A stretch of DNA of 64,000 nt from an uncultured Spirochaetales bacterium (GTDB lineage: Bacteria > Spirochaetota > Spirochaetia > Sphaerochaetales > Sphaerochaetaceae), in NCBI GenBank assembly GCA_944392695.1, contig CALXXN010000010.1, positions 1 to 64,000 on the forward strand. Direction: 5' to 3'. Positions 15,509 through 23,260 of the stretch are shown one piece after another. The position numbers and the translations under genes were made by a program. The notes under the pieces are model-generated. The model searched no databases, was not told the DNA's origin, and saw only the letters and a list, made by a program, of their open reading frames with translations. The number at the start of each line of letters is the position of its first letter. The stretch's first letter is position 1.

Positions 15509-17142
15509 AGGAGGACGACCCCCTTGCGTCCTGCATAAGCCTTCTCGCGCAGGTCCTTGATGCCCTGGTCCTCGAGGTAGGCTTCGAAGTTCGTCATGCG
15601 GTCGATGACACCCTGTGGTGTGAACTCGATGATGCGGTTGGCGACAGAGTCTACGAACTGGTGGTCATGGCTGTTGAAGAGCAAGGTGCCCTTGAAGGCT
15701 ATAAGCCCATCGTTCAAGGCCTGGATCGCCTCAAGGTCAAGGTGGCTCGTCGGCTCATCGAAGATCATGCAGTTGGCACCTTCAAGCATCATCTTGGCCA
15801 GGAGGACACGGACCTTCTCACCACCAGAGAGGACACGGCAGCTCTTGAGCGCCTCGTCCCCTGTGAAGAGCATGCGTCCAAGGAAGGAACGCACGAAGGT
15901 GTCATCATCCTCCTTGCTGTACTGCTGGAGATAGTCGGCGATCGACATGTCAGTGTCGAAGATCTTCGTATTGTCCTTCGGGAAGTAGCTCAAGGATGTC
16001 GTGACACCCCAGGTGTATGAACCCTCATCAGGCTCCATCTCCCCTGCCAGGATCTGGAAGAGCACAGTCTTCGCATAATGGTTGGGGCCTACGAAGGCGA
16101 CCTTGTCATTCGGGTTGATCGTCAGGTTGAGGTCCTTGAAGATCACCTCACCATCAATCGTCTTTGAAAGCCCCTTGATCTCAAGGCAGTTGCGTCCGAT
16201 CTCGCGCTCAGGCTTGAATGCGACATAGGGGAAGCGGCGGCTGGATGGCTTGATGTCATCAAGCGTCAGCTTCTCGATCAGCTTCTTGCGGCTTGTCGCC
16301 TGCTTGGCCTTGGCGACGTTGGAGCTGAAGCGCTGGATGAACTCCTTGAGTTCAGCGATCTTCTCCTCCCTCCTCTTCTTCTCATCCTTCAGCTGCTTGG
16401 CGGCAAGCTGTGAGGACATGTACCAGAAATCGTAGTTACCGACATACAGCTGGATGCGGCCATAGTCGATGTCGCAGATATGGGTGCAGACAGTGTTCAG
16501 GAAGTGCCTGTCATGGCTGACGACGATGACTGTGTTGTTGAAGTCAGCCAGGAAGTCCTCAAGCCAGTGGACGGACTCAAGGTCGAGGTGGTTCGTTGGC
16601 TCGTCCAAGAGGAGGATGTCAGGGTTGCCGAAGAGCGCCTGCGCCAAAAGGACACGGACCTTCAGGTTGTCCTCGATTTCCTCCATGCGCTTGTCATGCA
16701 GCGATGTGGGGATGCCAAGACCATCAAGCATCTGGGCGGCCTCGCTCTCTGCCTCCCATCCTCCCATCTCGGCGAACTCGGTCTCCAGCTCGGCGGCACG
16801 GATGCCATCCTCCTCGCTGAAGTCCTCCTTGGCGTAAATCTCATCACGTTCCTTCATGACAGAGTACAACTTGTCATAACCCATGATGACGGTCTCAAGG
16901 ACACCGTACTTGTTGAATGCGAAGTGGTCCTGGCGGAGGGACGCCATCCTCTCACCCGGGGTGATGATGACTTCGCCACTGTCAGCCTCGATCTCACCTG
17001 ACAGGATCTTCAGGAAGGTCGACTTGCCCGCGCCATTGGCACCAATGATGCCATAGCAGTTGCCCGGCGTGAACTTGATGTTGACGTCCTTGAAAAGGAC
17101 CTGGGTCCCGTAGGACAGTGAGATGTTGCTCGCAGTAATCAT
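15505..17142 (-). CDS. ABC-F family ATPase (YbiT-like)
   Basis: 545 residues with two ABC domains and no membrane segment. The first P-loop is GIIGANGAGKSTFLKILSG and its Walker B LLLDEPTNHLDLES. The second half has FVGPNHYAKTVLFQIL, a P-loop in which the usual GKS/T is changed to AKT, and LSGGEKVRVLLAKMM with MIFDEPTSHLDLEA. The linker is charged and helical (KQLKDEKKRREEKIAELKEF). ABC-F proteins act on the ribosomal E site. The YbiT group is the best fit by length and pattern. It leads coaX in an operon. Confidence 0.9.
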   Translation of the reverse strand: MITASNISLSYGTQVLFKDVNIKFTPGNCYGIIGANGAGKSTFLKILSGEIEADSGEVIITPGERMASLRQDHFAFNKYGVLETVIMGYDKLYSVMKERDEIYAKEDFSEEDGIRAAELETEFAEMGGWEAESEAAQMLDGLGIPTSLHDKRMEEIEDNLKVRVLLAQALFGNPDILLLDEPTNHLDLESVHWLEDFLADFNNTVIVVSHDRHFLNTVCTHICDIDYGRIQLYVGNYDFWYMSSQLAAKQLKDEKKRREEKIAELKEFIQRFSSNVAKAKQATSRKKLIEKLTLDDIKPSSRRFPYVAFKPEREIGRNCLEIKGLSKTIDGEVIFKDLNLTINPNDKVAFVGPNHYAKTVLFQILAGEMEPDEGSYTWGVTTSLSYFPKDNTKIFDTDMSIADYLQQYSKEDDDTFVRSFLGRMLFTGDEALKSCRVLSGGEKVRVLLAKMMLEGANCMIFDEPTSHLDLEAIQALNDGLIAFKGTLLFNSHDHQFVDSVANRIIEFTPQGVIDRMTNFEAYLEDQGIKDLREKAYAGRKGVVLL

Positions 17143-17163
17143 CAGCAGAACTCCTAGACTAAG

Positions 17164-17200
17164 ACAAAAAAAGCAGCATGGATTGGTTCCGATGCTGCTT
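17164..17200 (-). terminator. Terminator after the tRNA-Gln/tRNA-Glu pair
   Basis: A perfect 9-bp stem, AAGCAGCAT (17171-17179) with ATGCTGCTT (17192-17200), followed on the minus strand by a T7 run. Confidence 0.9.
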
Positions 17201-17203
17201 GTT

Positions 17204-17273
17204 AGTTCCTAGGGGAATCGAACCCCTATTTAGAGACTGAGAATCTCCCGTCCTAACCGTTAGACGAAGGAAC
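17204..17273 (-). tRNA. tRNA-Glu (anticodon CTC)
   Basis: Minus strand GTTCCTTCGTCTAACGGTTA at the 5' end; anticodon loop TTCTCAG reads CTC; T arm GGGGTTCGATTCCCC; 3' acceptor AGGAAC plus T. No CCA is encoded. Confidence 0.93.
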
Positions 17274-17280
17274 CATCTTG

Positions 17281-17351
17281 CTGGGATGGAGGGATTCGAA
17301 CCCCCAAAGGCAGAACCAGAATCTGCAGTGTTACCATTACACTACATCCCA
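17281..17351 (-). tRNA. tRNA-Gln (anticodon CTG)
   Basis: Minus strand TGGGATGTAGTGTAATGGTA at the 5' end; anticodon stem GCAGA/TCTGC with loop TTCTGGT (CTG); T arm around GGTTCGAATCC; 3' CATCCCAG. It is 7 bp upstream of tRNA-Glu, so both form one transcript. Confidence 0.93.
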
Positions 17352-17375
17352 ATCTGACTTATTCAGTCCTCGAGT

Positions 17376-17405
17376 AAGCTACCCGATATGCCATGCTAAT
17401 GTCAA
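17376..17405 (-). promoter_or_regulatory. Promoter of the tRNA-Gln/Glu pair
   Basis: Minus strand: perfect -35 TTGACA (17400-17405), 18-bp spacer, TAGCTT (17376-17381). The rest of 17406-17600 is AT-rich and shows no gene. Confidence 0.45.
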
Positions 17406-17605
17406 CAAGGTTTTGGAAAATTTTGTGAAATTCGCAGTCATCATTACATAAAAGCATGCAAATCAAGCAATTAAACAGCAGAAGATCTTTTCAAAACACC
17501 CCAACACATCCAAACCACACATCTACCAACAATGTCACACCATCCAAGAAAACAACGGAAGTCCTGACAACTCCAGCAAGTCACCAGGACTCCCCTATCC
17601 TCCCC

Positions 17606-17627
17606 AGCCCACCCCGCGGGATGGGCT
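17606..17627 (-). terminator. GC hairpin downstream of lipoprotein A
   Basis: AGCCCA and TGGGCT arms enclose a CCCGCGGG core, just after the stop of lipoprotein A. There is no T-run on the minus side. A near-identical hairpin follows lipoprotein B (20523-20544), so it is a duplicated 3' element, perhaps for transcript stability. Confidence 0.5.
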
Positions 17628-17644
17628 AAGAAAAGACTTCAGCC

Positions 17645-20251
17645 TCAACGCTTATCGATAGTGATAGTAACAGGATCTATCAGTTCGTTAGAAATATAAA
17701 TGGTACCAAGACCAAAACCTTCACGTAATTCAGTTGATGGTCGGTCCAAAGAAAGCCATTCAGAGTATTCACCTACAAGACAGATATCTTGATACCGCTC
17801 ACTGGTTGTGAAAGCGGCAGAGACCTCATAACGTGCATCATCATCCAATCCTTCAAGGAAAACCGCCATTGGAAGGTTCTCATACGTTGTTGCAGGAAGC
17901 TCGATAGTCATTGGATCTGCATCAAAAGTCCTGGTGTTCTTAGAAACAGTCTCCTTTTCTGTATCAGATATCTCCCGGATACGGATTGTGTTTGTTTCAC
18001 TGTTGTAAATAGGATAAGGCATGCTGACTATGATGCGGCCATCATGCTTTCCTATATAGCACACAGCAGTATTTGTCTCTTCGTCATAACTGAATGGAGC
18101 AAAATGCTTAATCCTGGCACCTGTATCCAAATTGTAGGCACTTCCGTCACTAATCGAACTGGCTTTCCACCAAGATGGGTATTCACTTGTGAAAGTCATT
18201 TCAAGTACAAGTTCTTCAGACGGATCCGCATCGAAAGTGAAGAGGCCAGGCAGGCTATAAGATTGTCCATCATGACCAATAGCAGTTGGCTCGATGAGCT
18301 CTAGTTCGGCCTTGACTTCACCTTCCCTTGCATAGACGACCATGACAACCGTCATCTCACTTTCATCAAACACATATGTGTTGTTGCCATAGGTGGTGTA
18401 AAGCTCATGGCCTCTATTATCCAATACGATTGGGTATCCATTCCCTCCCTCAGTCGAATCTACTGAAAACAGATAAGGCTGTCCTGTCTTCAAGTCAGAC
18501 AACTTGAAACAGGCAATTGCCATGTATCCATCTTCTGTCTGCAAGAAAAAGTCCGTATCAGAAGCTGATGCTTCAAATGTATCTGATGGAGCAAACTGTG
18601 CGAACTGGATTTGACAGCTGTCAGTGATACCAAAGTCTGAAACATTGACTTCCTTTTCAGTATCAGTGGCAAGGAAACCAATCAGACCATCACGAATCCA
18701 TATGAATTCATCATTATTCCATACATCTTCATTCTCACCAAAGTAAAGGACATAGAATGAACCAGGAGTCAGGTTCTTGAACACAAGCTTGCTGTCCCAC
18801 CTAAGAGTCTCTGCTGCTGACAAGTCCTCTTTCAGCGTTGCTCCATCGACCTCCACTATTGGTTGGTTTATTGGATCAAAGCCATTGGTGCTCAACTCGA
18901 TTGTGACTGTACCTGACATCTTATTCCGATTTCTTACAAATGCATGTTCAAGGATGAAGTTGTCCCGGATATCAATGACTTCCAAGTCATCCAAGCCATA
19001 AGAAGAATAGCCATTTCCATCAGCATTCCGTGAAACAAGGCGGACCCAGAAGCCTCCATCTGGATAATGAGCCCTGACCTTCAAACCATCAAAGCCACCG
19101 CCTTCGAAAATAACTGGCCTGAAGTACTCGGTCTCACTAATCGGAATATCAATAGACATCTTTCCATCATCAGAGAGACCGTCAGTTATATTGACTACGC
19201 AATTTTCAATGTTTGTTTTCTCATTGCCCTCTATTGGACGCAACTTGATTGTACCAGGAGCAGAGATTCCCTCGTCCATGATGATATCAAAGAAGAAATC
19301 CTTTTCCTCATTGCCTACATACAGCAAGAGTGTCCCAGCAGATTCGTCATACTCGAATGGGAAGAGATAGGGCTTGCGCTCCCAATTATTGTCATCAATA
19401 TAACATGGTTCAATGTTCCCATCAGCGACATCATAATCCCAGACATTGTTTGTCCCGATGCTCAACTCAAGTACCATCTCTCCATTGCAATCAGCAGCTG
19501 ACACCTTGTACAAGCCATGGCATGGATTGAGAGGAACCTCTGTGTTACCAATTTTGATGGGATTCTCAAACACTATCTCCTGGGCGAGATTCCCATCCCC
19601 ATCTCCTCTGCGGACAGCTATCTGGCTGAAGATGTAAAGCTTGGAAACATCTTCCAATGAAGTCAGTCCGTATGGTCTGTAGATACGCCAACTGCCATTC
19701 TCACGAATTTCAACTATGCAGCAATCCGACCTGTATCCCCCTCTTCCCGTGACATACTCATACACTCCGACTTCTGACAGGTTGGAAAGACCAAGAGATT
19801 GGATGTCCACCTCATAGTATTCCTCATAGACATCCCATCGATATCCTTCAGATGTATAGGAGTAGAGGGCATGTCCTGATGTGTCCAATTTCAATCCGGT
19901 CTCACTATCAGGTGTGACAGCTTCATACTTGAAGACTGTCACCTGCCCTGTTCCTGAAATGCCAAGCTCCGCACCAGTGAAACTCATGGAAGTAGTAGAG
20001 GCAACGAACAGATGGATATCTGAATTGGACCAATACATATCTGGCAATCTGATTGGGGCAGTGATGCCATAGAGCTCACCAATCTCCAATCCAGTGAGGG
20101 TGACAGTGTCCTCGCTAGAAATCTGAAGAGTGTGAGGCTTACCAACTTCGGGTGTTATCCTATGCTCCTGCGGTTGAGCAGTATCATTGGAGCACGAAGC
20201 CATCAGCAGCACTGCGATGAGTGCTACAAGAACAGTGGCAGCTTTCTTCAT
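17645..20251 (-). CDS. Large lipoprotein A (three-member tandem family)
   Basis: 868 residues from the ATG at 20251, which has AGGAG 8 nt upstream. The N-terminus MKKAATVLVALIAVLLMASC is a lipoprotein signal peptide with the lipidated Cys at 20. The remainder is acidic, beta-rich and has no domain I recognise. It contains repeated blocks: LTGLEIGELYGI near the N-terminus, FKNLTPGSFYVLYFGEN in the middle, and PSEELVLEMTF later, and it ends with VTITIDKR. The same blocks occur in lipoproteins B and C, so the three are paralogues. Surface exposure is inferred. The leader carries a poly-G tract and a hairpin. Confidence 0.85.
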   Translation of the reverse strand: MKKAATVLVALIAVLLMASCSNDTAQPQEHRITPEVGKPHTLQISSEDTVTLTGLEIGELYGITAPIRLPDMYWSNSDIHLFVASTTSMSFTGAELGISGTGQVTVFKYEAVTPDSETGLKLDTSGHALYSYTSEGYRWDVYEEYYEVDIQSLGLSNLSEVGVYEYVTGRGGYRSDCCIVEIRENGSWRIYRPYGLTSLEDVSKLYIFSQIAVRRGDGDGNLAQEIVFENPIKIGNTEVPLNPCHGLYKVSAADCNGEMVLELSIGTNNVWDYDVADGNIEPCYIDDNNWERKPYLFPFEYDESAGTLLLYVGNEEKDFFFDIIMDEGISAPGTIKLRPIEGNEKTNIENCVVNITDGLSDDGKMSIDIPISETEYFRPVIFEGGGFDGLKVRAHYPDGGFWVRLVSRNADGNGYSSYGLDDLEVIDIRDNFILEHAFVRNRNKMSGTVTIELSTNGFDPINQPIVEVDGATLKEDLSAAETLRWDSKLVFKNLTPGSFYVLYFGENEDVWNNDEFIWIRDGLIGFLATDTEKEVNVSDFGITDSCQIQFAQFAPSDTFEASASDTDFFLQTEDGYMAIACFKLSDLKTGQPYLFSVDSTEGGNGYPIVLDNRGHELYTTYGNNTYVFDESEMTVVMVVYAREGEVKAELELIEPTAIGHDGQSYSLPGLFTFDADPSEELVLEMTFTSEYPSWWKASSISDGSAYNLDTGARIKHFAPFSYDEETNTAVCYIGKHDGRIIVSMPYPIYNSETNTIRIREISDTEKETVSKNTRTFDADPMTIELPATTYENLPMAVFLEGLDDDARYEVSAAFTTSERYQDICLVGEYSEWLSLDRPSTELREGFGLGTIYISNELIDPVTITIDKR

Positions 20252-20270
20252 AAGCAAACTCCTTTTATAG

Positions 20271-20304
20271 ACACAAAAGCACCACGGCTTCCTGCCCATG
20301 GTGC
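20271..20304 (-). terminator. Terminator-like hairpin in the leader of lipoprotein A
   Basis: GCACCA (20279-20284) pairs with TGGTGC (20299-20304), followed on the minus strand by TTTTGTGT and then, within a few bases, the AGGAG site and ATG of lipoprotein A. It is well placed to act as an attenuator or to mask the start. Confidence 0.55.
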
Positions 20305-20372
20305 TCTGTGTATTAGTCGTATGGATGTATGTTGTTTTACATTGAAGTCACTGGATGAAGCTAGGAGCGATA

Positions 20373-20382
20373 CCCCCCCCCC
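20373..20382 (-). repeat. Poly-G tract (10 G) in the leader of lipoprotein A
   Basis: Ten consecutive C on the plus strand (G on the coding strand), about 120 bp before the ATG and about 70 bp after the predicted transcription start. Tracts like this change length by slippage; see the findings. Confidence 0.9.
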
Positions 20383-20458
20383 ATTCACCTATCTGCTTGT
20401 ATGAATTGGAATCAATGAATATAGCTTTGACAGACTTCATTCAATTTCCCTTGCTTCC

Positions 20459-20487
20459 ATCCTATGTGAAGAATTTGAAGCGGTCAA
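20459..20487 (-). promoter_or_regulatory. Promoter of lipoprotein A
   Basis: Minus strand: TTGACC (20482-20487), 17-bp spacer, TAGGAT (20459-20464). The whole block, including the TCAATCTTGATTT region upstream and CATTCAATTTCCC downstream, is repeated at 26045-26073. Confidence 0.65.
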
Positions 20488-20522
20488 TCTTGATTTGTAC
20501 AAACAAGCATTGATTACAACTC

Positions 20523-20544
20523 AGCCCACCCCGCAGGATGGGCC
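20523..20544 (-). terminator. GC hairpin downstream of lipoprotein B
   Basis: The AGCCCA arm pairs imperfectly with TGGGCC around CCCGCAGG. It is a near-copy of the hairpin at 17606-17627 and lies 20 bp after the lipoprotein B stop. Confidence 0.5.
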
Positions 20545-20564
20545 GATAAGGAGAAGTGCAGGAA

Positions 20565-23246
20565 TCAGCGTTTATCGATTTCTATTGTCACAGGCTCTTG
20601 AGCTGTCCCCTCGAGGAAGATTGCGCGAAGACCATAGTATTCATCTACGTCAATGCTAGGTCTATCCTTCCCGAGTGAGTTATAACGCCCATACCCTACG
20701 ACAACCACATCGAAGTATCCGTCACTCGATGCTGATACAGTATATCGTGCACCTTCCTCCACTCCATCAAGGAAAACTGCCTTAAAGCCGCTGTCATCGG
20801 CAGTCTTTGTAATCACTTCATGGTCTTCATCAACTTGGACAGTGTTTTCCGTGATGAGTGTCCTTTCGTCATCTGAAATAGGTCTGATGAGGATCTTGTC
20901 CGTCTCAACTCCTCCAAGGAAGGGGTCTCTTAACAGGATTGCTATACGACCATCATAGCGGCCGATATAACAGAGTACAGTAGCAGTGTCTGTATTGCTG
21001 TCAAAGCTGAATGGAAGGAAATCCATCAGGGGTTCTTCACTCTCATAATCGAAGGCCCTGATATAGCTGACACCATGGACACCTCCCCAAGTCAGGTTCC
21101 CACCCTGGAGAGTAATCTCAAGTATGAGTTCCTCTGAGGAATCAGCATCGGCAAAGTAAAGTCCAGGCGCATCAAAATCCTGTCCTTCAGAAGTCAAGGT
21201 TATCGGCAATACAAGTTCAAATGACTCTGTCGACTCTGAGGGACGTTCTGGATCACCACTATCCCGTACTTCGATACGACTGATCAAGATGACTTCCTCA
21301 TCTTCCAACATGTATGAAGAATCAGCATAAAGGCCATCAATCTCATATCCGCTATCAATATCAATGAGATACCAGCTATTAGAGAAACTGCCAGAACCAA
21401 GAGATGTATTTGCCAGCACATGCAAGCGACCTGGTTCTGGAACCCTCATCTTGAAGCAACCAATGACGAGGTCACCTTCATCAGTCTTGGCTATAGCGTT
21501 TTCAGCTTTGGCAACCATGGAAGCTTCTTCGCTTGGAACAAACTTGATGGCTCTGAATTCTGCAGAACCCTCAATGCCAAAACCTGCCGCATCAACGCTC
21601 ATCTCTGTATCAGTTGCAAGGAAGACGAAGAATCCTGGATAGACCTCGATGAAGCGGTCATCAGGCCGTGGCATGTTTTGTCCAAAGTAGAATCCATACA
21701 CATTGCCAATCTCAAGGTTCTCAAAGACCAGCTTGTCGTTCCAGCCGATTGATATTGCCCTAGATAATTCATCTGTCAATGTAGATGCATCGACTCTCAC
21801 TTCTTTTTGTACAACAGGATCAAAGCCTTTAGTGCTGAGCTCGAGCACGAATTCTCCTTTGACACATCCATCATTGCTTATGAACGCATGCTCAAGAATC
21901 CAGTTGCTGTGCCTATCATTCACTTCTCCGCTATCAGAACTATGATTTGCATAACCATAGCCATTAGTATGTCCACTTGTAATCTTGAAGAAGTATGCAT
22001 CAGGGTACAACGCCCTGAGCTGCAATCCTTGATAGGTACGAGGATCATCCCCTTTGAAGATGATAGGAACGAGGAAAGTATCTTCATTAAGAGTGAAGGT
22101 TTCTTCCATGTAACCATCTTGCATCTTGGATAAGTCCACTTCCCTGATAAGATTCCTTTCGTCTTCCGTTATCTCCCTGAGCCTTATTGTTCCAGGATTT
22201 TCAATTGTGGTGTCCTGGACAATGATGTCAAAGATGAAGTCCTCTTCAACCTCTCCTACATAAAGGACAACCTTGTTCTCTGTTTGATCATAGTCGATTG
22301 GGAATAGATAAGGCTGCCGTTTGCCCCTGTTGCCATTATCATCATATGCCACACGGGAGTTGACGGTATTATAGAAGAAGTCGAAATCCCCAATCCAGTT
22401 ATCGCCGATATCGAGTTCGAGAACCATCTCCTCACTATCAGGGCAATCCGCCTTTTCCACCTGGTAGAGCCCTCTGACTGGGGCTATTGTTGTACTTTGC
22501 TCGTTTCCTGCCGCGACCACCGTGGGATTCTGGATTATGATTTCATAATGCCTATCACTATCACCCGATTTGACTATCTGGCTGAAGATGTACAATTCAT
22601 CGTGCTCGTACTCACTCAAGTCGAGGATACCATCCTTGCTGTTATCCCTGAAAGAATATGGATCGTTTGGATCAAGGATTCCAAAGTCAGTATCGAACCG
22701 ACTTGTCCTGCCTCCTTCTCCTACCCTGGTCATATAGTCATATATTGCAAAGCGTTCCAGCTCTAATCCCTGTTCCCTAAGCTCATCAAGTCTTACCACA
22801 TAGAATTCTTCATACGCCCTGCAATGGTAGCCTTCATCATCCCAATACTCATAGGCATGAGCATCATCCATGGTATTGATGACCATGTCATCTTGAGTGA
22901 TGGGATACTCCAAGATGGTCACCTCACTACTCCCAGAAACCCCAAGCTCGGCAGCAGAGAATGTCACATCTGTCCCATCTGACAGCAGGAGCTGGGTTCC
23001 TCCGTTCGTTGGCACCAAGCCTGGAGCAGAGCTACGGGCTCGAGCATCAACACCATGGGCGTTGATGCCGTATAGCCTATTCGGTGTAAGCCCGGTCAGG
23101 GTGATCGTGTCACCTGCAGATACAGTTATCTCCTGAGATGTTTCTGTTGGGCTGATTTCCAGATTCCTAGGTTCTGGAGTCTCCTGGGAACATGATATTA
23201 CAAGTAATAATGAAATGATCACCAGAATAGTGGCAGTCTTTTTCAT
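20565..23246 (-). CDS. Large lipoprotein B (three-member tandem family)
   Basis: 893 residues from the ATG at 23246 (GGGGAG 8 nt upstream). Signal peptide MKKTATILVIISLLLVISC with the lipidated Cys at 19. It shares with A and C the N-terminal block TLTGLTPNRLYGINAHG, a DGTDVTFSAAELGVSGSSEV strand pair, FENLEIGNVYGFYFGQN, VDAAGFGIEGSAEF, DSSEELILEITLQG and the C-terminal VTIEIDKR. It starts 14 bp after the stop of lipoprotein C and has no separate promoter, so both depend on the upstream leader. Function unknown. Confidence 0.85.
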   Translation of the reverse strand: MKKTATILVIISLLLVISCSQETPEPRNLEISPTETSQEITVSAGDTITLTGLTPNRLYGINAHGVDARARSSAPGLVPTNGGTQLLLSDGTDVTFSAAELGVSGSSEVTILEYPITQDDMVINTMDDAHAYEYWDDEGYHCRAYEEFYVVRLDELREQGLELERFAIYDYMTRVGEGGRTSRFDTDFGILDPNDPYSFRDNSKDGILDLSEYEHDELYIFSQIVKSGDSDRHYEIIIQNPTVVAAGNEQSTTIAPVRGLYQVEKADCPDSEEMVLELDIGDNWIGDFDFFYNTVNSRVAYDDNGNRGKRQPYLFPIDYDQTENKVVLYVGEVEEDFIFDIIVQDTTIENPGTIRLREITEDERNLIREVDLSKMQDGYMEETFTLNEDTFLVPIIFKGDDPRTYQGLQLRALYPDAYFFKITSGHTNGYGYANHSSDSGEVNDRHSNWILEHAFISNDGCVKGEFVLELSTKGFDPVVQKEVRVDASTLTDELSRAISIGWNDKLVFENLEIGNVYGFYFGQNMPRPDDRFIEVYPGFFVFLATDTEMSVDAAGFGIEGSAEFRAIKFVPSEEASMVAKAENAIAKTDEGDLVIGCFKMRVPEPGRLHVLANTSLGSGSFSNSWYLIDIDSGYEIDGLYADSSYMLEDEEVILISRIEVRDSGDPERPSESTESFELVLPITLTSEGQDFDAPGLYFADADSSEELILEITLQGGNLTWGGVHGVSYIRAFDYESEEPLMDFLPFSFDSNTDTATVLCYIGRYDGRIAILLRDPFLGGVETDKILIRPISDDERTLITENTVQVDEDHEVITKTADDSGFKAVFLDGVEEGARYTVSASSDGYFDVVVVGYGRYNSLGKDRPSIDVDEYYGLRAIFLEGTAQEPVTIEIDKR

Positions 23247-23260
23247 GACAATCTCCCCTT

